A stretch of DNA of 28,177 bases. It comes from an uncultured Lachnospiraceae bacterium (lineage in GTDB: Bacteria; Bacillota; Clostridia; Lachnospirales; Lachnospiraceae). Both the position numbers and the translations under genes were made by a program. The notes beneath the pieces are model-generated. The model was not told the origin of the DNA, searched no databases, and saw nothing but the letters and a program-made list of their open reading frames with translations. Each line of letters starts with the position of its first letter. Position 1 is the first letter of the stretch. The stretch is taken from assembly GCA_902766845.1 (NCBI GenBank), contig CACXFD010000028.1, positions 1 through 28,177 on the forward strand. Direction: 5' to 3'. Shown one piece after another: positions 1-8,595 of the stretch.

Positions 1-11
1 CCCCGGCCGGC

Positions 12-1052
12 TCACTTCTCCGGCGCCCCGGCCGGCTTCTTCCGGCTCCGCCGCAGCGCGGCAAACAGAGCCTGGCAGGCCGCGGCCAGCACGATATCGA
101 TCGCGGCCGCCGCCAGCATATTCACATACGGCGACATCGACCCGCCGCTTCGGTCCACCAGCGCCTGCTGGACCGGGAAGCCCCACAGGTACATGAAATA
201 GGACAGTTCTCCCGCCGCCCCGAGCCGGGCCGGGATCTGACGGACCCCTCCGAACCAGAGGAACATCAGCGCGTACGGAAGCAGCAGGATCATGCCGATC
301 CGGCCGGCCCCGAGCGCGAACAGCACAGCCGTCCCGGCCGCGGCCGCGCACGCGGCCCATCCGGACAGACGCACCTTTGCGCGGCAGACGTTATACAGAG
401 TCCCCACATAAAAGAGCGCGATCGGTTCCGCGGCCGTGCTCAGGATCGGATATCTCCTTCCCAGCAGGAACAGGGCCGCCACACCGGCCGCCGCGGCCGG
501 CGCGGTCAGCCAGTACTTTTTTTCTTCAAACAAATGCAGCTTGTGCGCCAGAAAGCAGGCACAGAAGCAGGCGAACTCGACCGGAAGGGTCCACAGGGCG
601 CCGTTCACGGTCGGGCCGTAGGCGTTGCGGGCAAAGACGCCGGGCAGCGTATGGACCGGCAGCATCAGCGCGTTCAGCGCGTATCGCCAGGTGCCCGGGT
701 CCGTAAAGAACGACGCCGCAGGCAGCTCGCTGAAGAGCGCGCCCGCCCCGATGCAGACCGCCACCACGAGGGCCAGCGGAGGCAGGAGCCTTTGGAGCCG
801 TTTCCCGAGGAACGACAGCCGGGCCGGATAGCGCCGGACACTGTCGACGGCCAGATATCCTCCGCAGAGGAAAAACAGGTCAACGGCCACCGCGCCGAGC
901 GTCGTCTGGCCCTTCGTCAGGGCAAACAGCCACTCCGTACGGTTATCGCCCCGCGACAGCGCGAACGCGTGCGAGACGATCACGAGGAGCGCGGCCAGAA
1001 AACGGCATAGCTGCAGGTTGTGGCTCTTTCCGGTAAAATCGGATAATCTCAT
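12..1052 (-). CDS. Acyltransferase-3 family membrane protein
   Basis: A 346-residue polytopic membrane protein that most resembles the acyltransferase-3 family, integral membrane enzymes that O-acetylate or otherwise acylate surface glycans. The N-terminus fits that family: a short basic stretch, then a membrane segment with an LCRFLAALLVIVSHAF pattern containing the conserved Arg and the catalytic-type His at about residue 28, then a VDLFFLCGGYL segment near residue 60. About ten hydrophobic segments follow and the tail is basic. It is the last gene of the polysaccharide cluster, 19 bp after the DUF2142 gene, so a role in decorating the same glycan is the natural inference. The acyl donor and acceptor sugar cannot be read from sequence. 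The stop lies 12 bp from the window edge, so its terminator is not visible. Confidence 0.82.
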   Translation of the reverse strand: MRLSDFTGKSHNLQLCRFLAALLVIVSHAFALSRGDNRTEWLFALTKGQTTLGAVAVDLFFLCGGYLAVDSVRRYPARLSFLGKRLQRLLPPLALVVAVCIGAGALFSELPAASFFTDPGTWRYALNALMLPVHTLPGVFARNAYGPTVNGALWTLPVEFACFCACFLAHKLHLFEEKKYWLTAPAAAAGVAALFLLGRRYPILSTAAEPIALFYVGTLYNVCRAKVRLSGWAACAAAAGTAVLFALGAGRIGMILLLPYALMFLWFGGVRQIPARLGAAGELSYFMYLWGFPVQQALVDRSGGSMSPYVNMLAAAAIDIVLAAACQALFAALRRSRKKPAGAPEK

Positions 1053-1071
1053 GCGGCAGCTTTCCCCTCTG

Positions 1072-3012
1072 TCATCGTCCGAACGGCAGGTACATGCACC
1101 GGTATACGGTCCACAGCGTCGCGCACGCGGCCAGCGACAGGACGGCGCCCGTGTACAGGCCCTGCGGGATCTTCAGCTTCGCGCGGTCGGTGAAGAACAG
1201 CACGAAGACAGGCGCGAGCAGCGGCAGGTAATAGCGCGGCTGCACACCGGCGATGACTGATGCGCCGACCGGAGTATACGAGATATACAGCGCAGTCCAG
1301 ATCAGGACCATGCAGCTTCCGCACAGCAGCAGGAACGCGGCGCGCCGGCCCCATGTGAGCTGACCCGCCCGCTCCGGCCGGTCCGTGAGCAGCGTCCCGA
1401 GGATAAAGATCGGGAAGAACCAGCGCAGCGGCGTGGCCTGCAGGTGCCCGAGCTGCCCGTAGATCTGAAAGCTCAGCAGGAAGTTGTACAGGTTTCCGAA
1501 GATCGATCCGAGCAGCAGCTTCGTATAGCCGACCGGATCGGCCAGGATATGCGCGATCTGTCCGCCCGCGTCGGTCTCGCCGCCGCGCGTGTCCGTCATG
1601 GCTTCGGTGTTCATCAGCGTCGGCAGGATGAACGTGCTCATCATGGCCAGGAAAGCCAGCACGACGCAGGTCTTCATGATCCAGAGCTGCGCGCGGCTCC
1701 CGAACTTCCGGTTCGGGATCAGCAGCGCGGTCAGGATCAGCGGCGCGTACACGGCCTTCGTGAGGCACCCCACGGTGAACGCGGCGCCGGCCACCAGAAA
1801 CGCCGACCAGCGGATCTTCTCGTCCGGCGTCAGGATCTCGCGGATCACGATCGCCATCGCGAGAGTCAGGCATCCGATCGCGGTCGCGTCATACGAATAC
1901 GTGGCGGCCAGGAACAGCGGCGTCGGCATCAGGGCCGCGCCGGCCAGCAGGCGCTTGCAGACCGGGATGGCCCGGATCGCGAAATACATCAGCAGGATAT
2001 AGGCCATCAGGTTTCCGAGGCGTCCCAGCCGGAAGCACCAGGAGAACGGCAGGCGCAGCAGCAGGCCGATCTTCAGGAAGACCGCCTCGACCAGGTACCC
2101 GCCCGTATACTGGCCGGCCAGGGTCCGCGGCTGTGTATAGTAGACCGGGCCGTCGGCACCGGTATTCAGCGCGCCGTCGAGCGCGGACTGTTCCTCGGCG
2201 CCGTCAGGCTGGCTGTACGGCCAGTTGAACGTGGCCGGGATGAATTCGTGATAGGTGGTCGCGGAGACCTCCATGTCCCGCGGAAACTGCGCCACACAGT
2301 AGGTCCGGTAAAAATGTGCTTCCTCGTCCCAGCTGACCTTGTTCGTCGGAAGCATGACGATCATCAGGATCCCGAGGATCGCGGCCGCGCAGGCAAACGC
2401 CTGCTCGGTCCGGACCGCGAACCGCTCCCGGAAGATCCACAGCAGGCAGATCAGAAAGACCGCCCCGCCGGTCAGCAGGAGCAGACGCAGGTTGATCTGC
2501 TGCGTATTGGAGACCGCAAGGCTTTTGAGCAGAACCGTCTCGCCGCGGCTCCCGTCCTCCGAAAACGAGAACGACAGCGTGATCCGCTCCGCGCGGCTCT
2601 CGAGGGGCACGTACGAGGTGGCCAGGTACTGCGGCACCGCATCCTCGATCCGCACAAGTCCCGGCACGCCCTGTTCGTTCACGGTATCCGCTTCCACGAC
2701 CGCGTCCATCAGCATCGGATGCTCCGCGGTATAGACCAGTTTATCCACATAGCCGGGCAGGCGGGTCACCGTGATCCGGCTCTCCGGTCCCATAACGATC
2801 CCGTCGGGCGTCACCTCGGCGTTCTCGACCGCGGCCTGCGCCAGCGGCAGTTCGATCACGCCCCGTTCCGCTTCCGGCAGGGACAGCAGGTGACGATTGT
2901 CCCAGACCATGACCGCGCAGGCAGCCGCGACCGCGAGCGCCAGCGCGAGCAGGCACAGGACCCACCGCGGCGTCCGGCTCTTTTTCCGTTTCAGTTTCTT
3001 TTCTTCCGCCAT
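1072..3012 (-). CDS. DUF2142-family polytopic membrane protein, probable GT-C-like glycosyltransferase
   Basis: A 646-residue membrane protein. A lysine/arginine-rich cytoplasmic N-terminus precedes TM1 (about residues 17-36). A roughly 140-residue, probably extracytoplasmic domain follows, then about ten further membrane segments from residue 175 onward. After the third hydrophobic segment comes an acidic motif, SWDEEAHFYR, at about residues 227-236. Acidic residues in an early external loop are typical of lipid-phosphate-sugar-dependent GT-C transferases. The family match to DUF2142 is by pattern recognition. The gene begins 4 bp after the DUF2304 gene, with a GGAGG ribosome site inside the end of that gene, and the DUF2304 gene itself overlaps a DPM1-like GT2 gene. 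I infer that it transfers a sugar from a lipid carrier to the glycan outside the membrane. A transport or structural role is not excluded. Confidence 0.75.
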   Translation of the reverse strand: MAEEKKLKRKKSRTPRWVLCLLALALAVAAACAVMVWDNRHLLSLPEAERGVIELPLAQAAVENAEVTPDGIVMGPESRITVTRLPGYVDKLVYTAEHPMLMDAVVEADTVNEQGVPGLVRIEDAVPQYLATSYVPLESRAERITLSFSFSEDGSRGETVLLKSLAVSNTQQINLRLLLLTGGAVFLICLLWIFRERFAVRTEQAFACAAAILGILMIVMLPTNKVSWDEEAHFYRTYCVAQFPRDMEVSATTYHEFIPATFNWPYSQPDGAEEQSALDGALNTGADGPVYYTQPRTLAGQYTGGYLVEAVFLKIGLLLRLPFSWCFRLGRLGNLMAYILLMYFAIRAIPVCKRLLAGAALMPTPLFLAATYSYDATAIGCLTLAMAIVIREILTPDEKIRWSAFLVAGAAFTVGCLTKAVYAPLILTALLIPNRKFGSRAQLWIMKTCVVLAFLAMMSTFILPTLMNTEAMTDTRGGETDAGGQIAHILADPVGYTKLLLGSIFGNLYNFLLSFQIYGQLGHLQATPLRWFFPIFILGTLLTDRPERAGQLTWGRRAAFLLLCGSCMVLIWTALYISYTPVGASVIAGVQPRYYLPLLAPVFVLFFTDRAKLKIPQGLYTGAVLSLAACATLWTVYRCMYLPFGR

Positions 3013-3016
3013 CCGG

Positions 3017-3475
3017 TCAGTCCTCCGCGGTCTCGCCGCTGTGCGGCTCTGTGCCGTCCGGCACGTCGTCTCCGGTGGAAAGGCCGTTCTCCCGGCCCGT
3101 TCCGCTTTGTGCGCCGGCCGCCGCGGGGGCCTCCGTCCGGTCCGCGGTCCCGGTCTTCATCAGCGCGATCTCCTGCGCCATCTGCTTGATCTTCTTCTGG
3201 GTGTTCGACAGCGCTGTGCTGAGCATGAAGACCAGCATGAGCAGGAACAGCATGCCGAGCAGGAACAGCATGTTGCTCGGCGTCGCGATGCCCATCAGGC
3301 GGGCCAGCCACACGGGGATGCCCGGAAAGATATCCAGCAGCAGCAGGATCAGCGCCATGCCGGCCCAGGGCAGCGCAAAGCGGAACTCGATCTTTTCACG
3401 GCGCGTCATCCGGACCAGATGCAGCAGGCCCAGTACGATCAGGCACCCGATGATGATCTGCAGACGGATATTCAT
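3017..3475 (-). CDS. DUF2304-family small membrane protein
   Basis: A 152-residue protein with three hydrophobic segments (about residues 5-20, 34-58 and 74-94), then an amphipathic, probably coiled stretch rich in Lys/Gln (about 95-115). The tail is low-complexity, rich in Gly, Glu, Asp and Ala, and probably disordered. This matches DUF2304 proteins, which typically accompany DPM1-like GT2 enzymes. In the group A streptococcal carbohydrate pathway, as I recall it, the comparable small protein GacJ stimulates the lipid-phosphate glycosyltransferase GacI. The start codon overlaps the stop of the upstream GT2 gene in an ATGA arrangement, indicating translational coupling. Inferred role: membrane partner or activator of that GT2. 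The long hydrophilic tail is longer than I expect for the family. Confidence 0.8.
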   Translation of the reverse strand: MNIRLQIIIGCLIVLGLLHLVRMTRREKIEFRFALPWAGMALILLLLDIFPGIPVWLARLMGIATPSNMLFLLGMLFLLMLVFMLSTALSNTQKKIKQMAQEIALMKTGTADRTEAPAAAGAQSGTGRENGLSTGDDVPDGTEPHSGETAED

Positions 3476-4191
3476 ACGCTCTCCTTTTTGCGCAGCGGCA
3501 GTTTATGGGCCAGCAGCACCGCTGCTGAGACTTTGATCATATAATACCCGCCCTTCAAAAGCGAGATCGAAGAGACGCCGCCCTGGCGCTCCCGCATCTG
3601 CACCGGCATCTCGCGCACGGACGCGCCGCTGCGCAGGATGCTGGTCACGCTCTCGGGCTCGGGATAATCCTTCGGATAGTCGTCGGCAAAGCATTCGATC
3701 AGGCGCCGGCCCGCCATCCGCATGCCCGACGTCGGGTCGGTCACGGTATGGCCGGTGCGCAGCCGGATCAGGGCCGTGAAATAACGAATCCCAAACTGGC
3801 GCAGAGCCGAAGACTGGAAGCCTTCGTGCGTGATGAAGCGGGAGCCGATCATCATGTCCAGGCCCTCTTCCTCCATCCGCTGCGCCATCTCCTCGAGATA
3901 CCGCGCCTCGTGCTGACCGTCCCCGTCGAACTGGACCGCCAGCTCATAGCCATGCTCCTTCGCGTACCGGTAGCCGGTCTGCACGGCCCCGCCGATACCG
4001 AGGTTGACCGGCAGGTCCAGCATCGGGAAGCCGTTTTGCCGGCAGATCGTGCGCGTACGGTCCGTCGAACAGTCGTTGACCACGATGTAATCGAACGACG
4101 GCGCGTTCTCCCGCACGTCCGCCACGGTCCGTACGATGCTCTCCTCTTCATTGTAAGCCGGAATGATGACCAGCCGTTTCTTCTCGCTCAT
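3472..4191 (-). CDS. GT2 glycosyltransferase, dolichyl/polyprenyl-phosphate-sugar synthase type (DPM1-like)
   Basis: A 239-residue GT-A enzyme from the chosen start. The N-terminal LVIIPAYNEEESI motif, the DCSTDRT nucleotide-sugar site, the LPVNLGIGGAVQTGYRYA segment and the FDGDGQHEARYLEEM metal-binding DxD region are all hallmarks of DPM1-like enzymes. These load a sugar from a nucleotide donor onto a polyprenyl phosphate at the cytoplasmic membrane face. No long membrane tail is present, and the adjacent DUF2304 protein may supply the membrane anchor. An in-frame ATG at 4230 would add 13 residues (MTERRRIGP...). I prefer 4191 because the conserved domain starts there, but neither start has a strong ribosome site. 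A 7-bp hairpin at 4201-4218 lies between a weak AGAAAGG and the 4191 ATG. The sugar is unknown. Confidence 0.85.
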   Translation of the reverse strand: MSEKKRLVIIPAYNEEESIVRTVADVRENAPSFDYIVVNDCSTDRTRTICRQNGFPMLDLPVNLGIGGAVQTGYRYAKEHGYELAVQFDGDGQHEARYLEEMAQRMEEEGLDMMIGSRFITHEGFQSSALRQFGIRYFTALIRLRTGHTVTDPTSGMRMAGRRLIECFADDYPKDYPEPESVTSILRSGASVREMPVQMRERQGGVSSISLLKGGYYMIKVSAAVLLAHKLPLRKKESV

Positions 4192-4244
4192 GAAACCGTT
4201 CGCCGGACCGATCCGGCGCCTTTCTGTCATTCTGGCCGCGTCCG

Positions 4245-5093
4245 TCAGGCATTCTTCCCGCTCGGATGCAGGGCCTGCTTGATCTTCATGTAATAGTGGA
4301 TGATGCGGCTGCGGACGCGGCGCCACAGCACGCTCACCTCGGTAAAGAGGCGGCCGTAGCCGAGCACCGGCGCGTGCTTTTCCACGAGGCGGCGGTGTTC
4401 CGCCACGTAGACCCGGCCGCGCGTGCCGCTCCCCATGACCTGGTCCGTGTTGCTGTCCGCACGCACGCGAAAGCCGTTCAGCAGCTCATGGAGGATGTAG
4501 ACGTCGCCCTCCTCGGCGAGCCGCATCCAGAACTCGAAATCGAGGATGTACGTAAAGCTCTCGTCGAAGCCGCCCAGCCGTTCGGCGTCCGTCCGGCGAA
4601 ACATCGTATCGCAGGGGGCCCCGAAAAAGTTGTTGACCATGGCCGATATCTTCGCGAGGCGCCGGCCGCTCATGCGGCCGCGCACCGGGTAGCGCCGGAA
4701 GGCCCCGATCCGCACGTCGTCGCCGTTGATCAGCGCGGTATCGCTCATGACCAGCGTCACGTCCGGAAACTGCGACAGGCACGCGGCCTCCTTGCGCACG
4801 CTGCCCGGATAGAGCAGGTCGTCCGCGCACAGGAGCTTCACATACTCGCCGCGCGCGGCGCGGATGGCCTGGTTCCAGTTTCCGCCCATGCCCGCGTTCA
4901 CGTCGTGCGGGATCAGGCGGATCCGATCGTCTCCGATGGCCGCGACCACGTCCCGGGTCCGGTCCGTGGAAGCATCGTCGGAGACCACGACCTCGAGCGG
5001 CTCATAATCCTGCGCGAGCACGGACCGCACGGTCCGTTCGATCGTGGCTTCGTTGTTATAGGTGGGGATGCAGATGCTGACCAGGGGATTCAT
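4245..5093 (-). CDS. GT2 family glycosyltransferase (repeat-unit assembly)
   Basis: A 282-residue soluble-looking GT-A glycosyltransferase. Typical GT2 landmarks are present: VSICIPTYNNEATIERTVRSVL at the N-terminus, VSDDASTDRT at about residues 37-46 for nucleotide binding, GGNWNQAIRAARGEYVKLLCADD at about 69-92 ending in the metal-binding acidic pair, and a FEFWMRLAEEGDVY acceptor-side motif near 185-200. The C-terminal part is basic and amphipathic (RRVRSRIIHYYMKIKQ), suggesting peripheral membrane contact. A GGGAGC ribosome site lies 5 nt before the ATG. It sits between a rhamnosyltransferase-like gene and a DPM1-like gene in the cluster. It most likely adds one sugar to the lipid-linked repeat unit. 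Donor and linkage cannot be predicted. Confidence 0.85.
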   Translation of the reverse strand: MNPLVSICIPTYNNEATIERTVRSVLAQDYEPLEVVVSDDASTDRTRDVVAAIGDDRIRLIPHDVNAGMGGNWNQAIRAARGEYVKLLCADDLLYPGSVRKEAACLSQFPDVTLVMSDTALINGDDVRIGAFRRYPVRGRMSGRRLAKISAMVNNFFGAPCDTMFRRTDAERLGGFDESFTYILDFEFWMRLAEEGDVYILHELLNGFRVRADSNTDQVMGSGTRGRVYVAEHRRLVEKHAPVLGYGRLFTEVSVLWRRVRSRIIHYYMKIKQALHPSGKNA

Positions 5094-5114
5094 ACGATGC
5101 TCCCGTTCTGTAGA

Positions 5115-6128
5115 TTATTCGTTCTTCTCCCACCACGCCGGTGTGCCGGTGAAGGTCAGGACCAGCAGGCGCGGGAGGCGGCGGTAGTGCCGGCCGAGCC
5201 GGTATCCGATGTATTTCCAGCCGCTCTGCCAGATGAAGCGCACGGCCTGGGCCGGATGCACCGACCGCAGCAGCTGGCCGGTGACGCGGCGCACATAGGC
5301 GATCCCTTCCCCTTCCGAGGGGACGCCCTCGAAGACCTCGGGGTGCATCGCCTGCGAGACGCCCAGGTCAAAGCTCCGTTTGAACTGCTGCTTCGCGGTA
5401 TAGCGGTGCGAATGATAGACGCAGGCCTGCGCCGCGTAGGCCACGGCGTATCCGGCCTTCTGTGCGCGCGCCGCAAAGACCATGTCCTCGTTGAAGACCA
5501 TCGGCTCCGGGAAACCGCCGAGGGCCTCCCAGACGCTGCGCCGGTAAGCCGCACAGACGTTGGAGCAGAAATAGGTCCGGATCCCGAGCTCCGGCAGGTC
5601 CGCCTCGGTCTGCAGCCGGCCTTCCTTCGGATAATTGAATGCGCGGCTCAGCTGCTCGGCGATGTCCGCGCGCTTCTTCGGGAGCTGGCGCGCGTAAGCC
5701 GCGGCGATCAGCGGCGTGCCGCCTGCGCGGACCTCGTCCGCCTGCCCGGCATCCGCCTCCGGGGCCGCGCCGTCCGGCCGGCCGTTTTCCGGATACAGCG
5801 CTTCCAGCAGCCGGGCGAACGTATCCGACCCGGACGGCAGCGCGTCCTGCGTCATGCAGATCACGGTCTCGCTGTTTCCGAGGCGCACGCCCGCATTGCG
5901 GGTCCCGCCGTGATCGAAGTCCGCGGGCTCCAGGAACTGCAGGCTCAGCGGGATGCCCTTTTCCGCCAGGATCCCGCGGACCTCCTCTTCCTGATCGAAC
6001 GAGTCGCCGGTGATCATCAGGATCACGCGCGCGACCTCCACGCCCCGCTGGCGGCAGACGCGGCGGATCAGGATCGGGAAGGCGCCGTCCGGCGCGCAGA
6101 CAGGGATCACCAGGTCCGCGCGCCTCAT
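5115..6128 (-). CDS. GT2 family glycosyltransferase, rhamnosyltransferase-like
   Basis: A 337-residue GT-A enzyme. The pattern FDHGGTRNAGVRLGNSETVICMTQDALP (about residues 71-98) is characteristic of bacterial rhamnosyltransferase-like GT2 proteins, with the acidic metal-binding position replaced by the QDA form usual in that group. Further signatures are the AYARQLP segment, YFCSNVCAAYRRSVWEALGGFPE and a FNEDMVFAARAQKAGY acceptor region. A Gly/Ala/Glu/Asp-rich insertion (about 118-142) separates the two halves. The start overlaps the stop of glf by 4 nt, so the two are translationally coupled, and it is likely to act on the same glycan as UDP-Galf. The donor could be rhamnose or galactofuranose; no dTDP-rhamnose biosynthesis genes lie in the window. 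Confidence 0.82.
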   Translation of the reverse strand: MRRADLVIPVCAPDGAFPILIRRVCRQRGVEVARVILMITGDSFDQEEEVRGILAEKGIPLSLQFLEPADFDHGGTRNAGVRLGNSETVICMTQDALPSGSDTFARLLEALYPENGRPDGAAPEADAGQADEVRAGGTPLIAAAYARQLPKKRADIAEQLSRAFNYPKEGRLQTEADLPELGIRTYFCSNVCAAYRRSVWEALGGFPEPMVFNEDMVFAARAQKAGYAVAYAAQACVYHSHRYTAKQQFKRSFDLGVSQAMHPEVFEGVPSEGEGIAYVRRVTGQLLRSVHPAQAVRFIWQSGWKYIGYRLGRHYRRLPRLLVLTFTGTPAWWEKNE

Positions 6129-7231
6129 GCGAAGTGCTCCTCATAGGCGTCCAGCGCGCGCCGGACCACCTTGTCCATATCGTAATAGCTGTATTCGCCG
6201 AGACGTCCGCCGAAGAGCACGCGCGGCTCCTCGAGCGCGAGCGCCCGGTAGCGCTGGTACAGCGCGCTGTTCGCGTCGTCGTTGACCGGATAGTACGGCT
6301 CCATGCCCTCGGCGTATTCCGCGGGATATTCGCGCGTGATCACGGTCTTCTCCTGCTGCCCGAACGCGAAATGCTTGTGCTCGATGATCCGCGTGTACGG
6401 GATCTCGCGCTCGGTATAGTTCACGACGGCCACGCCCTGGTAGTTGTCCGTATCCAGCACCTCGGTCTCGAAGCGCAGGCTCCGGTATGCCAGCCAGCCG
6501 AGCTTCCCGCCGTAATACTGGTCGATGGGGCCCGTGTAGACGATCCGGTCCGCCAGCGCGTTAAAACCGGCCTTGTCCTCCAGGTAATCGGTATTCGTGC
6601 GGATCTCGCAGCCCTCGTAGAGCTTTTCGATCAGCGCGTTGTAGCCGTCCTCGGGAATGCCCTGGTGACGGTCGTTGAAGTAGTTGTTATCATACGTGAA
6701 GCGCACCGGCAGCCGGCGGATGATGAAGGCCGGCAGGTCTTTGCAGGAGCGGCCCCACTGCTTTTCGGTATAGCCGCGGACCAGCTTCTCGTAGACGTCG
6801 CGGCCCACCAGCGAGATGGCCTGCTCTTCCAGGTTTTGAGGCTCGCCGGTGATCTCCCGCCGCTGCTCCTCGATGACGGCCCGCGCCTCTTCGGGCGTGC
6901 GGATGTTCCAGAGCGTGCGGAACGTGTTCATGTTGAACGGGAGGTTGTACATCTCTCCCTTGTAGTTCGCGACCGGGCTGTTGGTGAACCGGTTGAACGG
7001 CACGAGGCCCGTCACGAAGCGCCAGACCTCTTCATCCGACGTGTGGAAGATGTGCGCGCCGTAGCGGTGCACCTGGATGCCTTCGATCTCCTCGCAGTAG
7101 AGGTTCCCGCCAATCTGCGGACGCTTTTCGATCACGAGGACGCTCTTTCCGTCCCGGCGCGCGCAGTGCGCGATCACGCCGTTATACAGGCCCGCGCCGA
7201 CCAGCAGCAGGTCATACTTCCGTTCGCTCAT
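6125..7231 (-). CDS. glf: UDP-galactopyranose mutase
   Basis: A 368-residue FAD enzyme that interconverts UDP-galactopyranose and UDP-galactofuranose, the only known route to galactofuranose donors. The N-terminal Rossmann motif LLLVGAGLYNGVIAHCA and the EKRPQIGGNLYCEE segment bind FAD. The HRYGAHIFHTSDEEVWRF block is the Glf active-site signature. YTEKQWGRSCKDLPAFIIRRLPVRFTYDNNYF, YTGPIDQYYGGKLGWLAYRSLRFE and the C-terminal FGGRLGEYSYYDMDKVVRRAL block are also diagnostic. Length is normal for the family. It overlaps the polymerase gene upstream by 20 nt and the glycosyltransferase gene downstream by 4 nt. This is the most secure biochemical clue about the glycan: it should contain galactofuranose. 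Confidence 0.96.
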   Translation of the reverse strand: MSERKYDLLLVGAGLYNGVIAHCARRDGKSVLVIEKRPQIGGNLYCEEIEGIQVHRYGAHIFHTSDEEVWRFVTGLVPFNRFTNSPVANYKGEMYNLPFNMNTFRTLWNIRTPEEARAVIEEQRREITGEPQNLEEQAISLVGRDVYEKLVRGYTEKQWGRSCKDLPAFIIRRLPVRFTYDNNYFNDRHQGIPEDGYNALIEKLYEGCEIRTNTDYLEDKAGFNALADRIVYTGPIDQYYGGKLGWLAYRSLRFETEVLDTDNYQGVAVVNYTEREIPYTRIIEHKHFAFGQQEKTVITREYPAEYAEGMEPYYPVNDDANSALYQRYRALALEEPRVLFGGRLGEYSYYDMDKVVRRALDAYEEHFA

Positions 7232-8594
7232 ATGAATCTCCTTTCTTCCGCTCGCGGCTCACGTACAGCCACAGCAGGAACGTAATTCCGTAATAGAACC
7301 AGGTCGTCGGATTGGAAAACCAGGTCGTGAAAAAGCTCAGGATCAGGTACATCGCGGTCTGCGCGAACAGGAGCCGGACCGCCGGATCCGCACCGTGCCG
7401 GACCCGCAGCGTCTGCAGCAGGGCGCAGGCCGCTCCGAGCGCAGCCGCAAAAGCCGCCACGCCGATGACGCCGAAATCGTAATAGGCGTCATAGATCAGC
7501 GTCAGGGTGGTCAGTTCCCACTTGGTGGTATAGAGAGGGAGCGCGGCCCATTCCGGATGCGAGAACTTCAGCCCCGTGACCGCGATGACCGGAAACAGCT
7601 GGCGCAGTCCGTGCGCATGGGCCGGCAGGTCCCGGACCAGCACATGGAAGTTCTCGTAATTGTTTGCGATATACATATACGGCTGCGTCACGTAGATCGG
7701 CGTAGCCGCATCCTTCATCTCAAAGATCCCGTTCAGGTACGTTACGTCGTGGTGGCGCGCAAAGGTCAGGGCCACGTAGATCGCTGCCAGGACTACGGCG
7801 CCGGCGGCCAGCCGGCCGGCCCGCACGCGCCGTCCCGCGAGCAGGAGGCACAGAAGCGCAAGGCCCGCGGAAAAGACCAGCTGGAAGCGCGAAACACACA
7901 GGATCGGCAGGGCAAAGGCCGCGGCCATGACCGCGGTCTGTTCCAGCGCGGTCCGGCGCGTCAGGGCCTTGCGGCGGGCCGTTTCCGCCAGGTACTGGAC
8001 CGCCAGCGGCGGGACCAGCACGCAGCTGACCGTGAAATAATGGATCCCGGTCAGATGAAAATAGGAATAGGCATGCGGTTCGGGCGAAAACAGCGGGATG
8101 AACCGCAGGGTGACCGCCTCCGTCACAAACGCGGTCCAGGCCGCCAGGAGCAGGACCAGCTCCGCGATCCGGAGGCGGCGAAGTTTGGCGTCATCGGATG
8201 AGACGGCCGGGCGGTCCGATTCCGTCTTCCCGCCATTTCTCTCCGCGCGTCCGCGCAGCCGGCGTTCCGACAGCGCACAGACGGCCGCGTAGACAGCCGC
8301 AAAGCACAGCCAGGCCAGATACAGCGAGAGCCAGGTCACGGCGTCCCACGGCTCCGAGAGCCGGGACAGCTTCAGACAGGCCACGGCCTGCCCGCCCAGC
8401 CAGAACAGGCTGTAGAGGCCGGCCGGGTCCAGCAGGTCCCACTCGCCGCGGCCGCGATGCATGAAGCCCGCGGCGCCGGCCACGGCCGCGGCGGCCATCA
8501 AAAGGGCCGCGGCCCCGGTCTGCCCGTGCACAGAAAAAGCAGCAGCGCTGCCGTAACAGACCGATACGAGGGCGCAGACTGCCGCTTTTTTCAT
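7212..8594 (-). CDS. Wzy-like oligosaccharide repeat-unit (O-antigen type) polymerase
   Basis: A 460-residue membrane protein with about eleven hydrophobic segments. It has a cytoplasmic Arg/Gly/Lys-rich loop at about residues 112-136 and a large external region at about 285-350 that includes EMKDAATPIYVTQPYMYIANNYENFHVL. The layout and the C-terminal FSNPTTWFYYGITFLLWLYVSRERKK segment resemble Wzy-type polymerases annotated as oligosaccharide repeat-unit polymerases. These join lipid-linked repeat units on the outer membrane face. Sequence conservation among Wzy proteins is low, so the call rests on topology plus the neighbouring glf and GT2 genes. The ATG lies 1 nt after the HPr stop, with its ribosome site (GGGAGAAGAG) inside the HPr coding end. 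The stop overlaps the start of glf. An O-antigen ligase-like function is the main alternative. Confidence 0.75.
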   Translation of the reverse strand: MKKAAVCALVSVCYGSAAAFSVHGQTGAAALLMAAAAVAGAAGFMHRGRGEWDLLDPAGLYSLFWLGGQAVACLKLSRLSEPWDAVTWLSLYLAWLCFAAVYAAVCALSERRLRGRAERNGGKTESDRPAVSSDDAKLRRLRIAELVLLLAAWTAFVTEAVTLRFIPLFSPEPHAYSYFHLTGIHYFTVSCVLVPPLAVQYLAETARRKALTRRTALEQTAVMAAAFALPILCVSRFQLVFSAGLALLCLLLAGRRVRAGRLAAGAVVLAAIYVALTFARHHDVTYLNGIFEMKDAATPIYVTQPYMYIANNYENFHVLVRDLPAHAHGLRQLFPVIAVTGLKFSHPEWAALPLYTTKWELTTLTLIYDAYYDFGVIGVAAFAAALGAACALLQTLRVRHGADPAVRLLFAQTAMYLILSFFTTWFSNPTTWFYYGITFLLWLYVSRERKKGDSYERTEV

Positions 8595-8595
8595 G

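Noticed and set aside
1444..3189. Long plus-strand open frame of 581 codons, and similar ones at 4266-6146, 16825-19134, 19333-21342 and 23925-26225.
   Set aside because: These are antisense shadows of well-supported minus-strand genes. They have Arg/His/Gln/Asp-rich composition, no ribosome sites and no recognisable domains; high GC content makes long stop-free antisense frames common.
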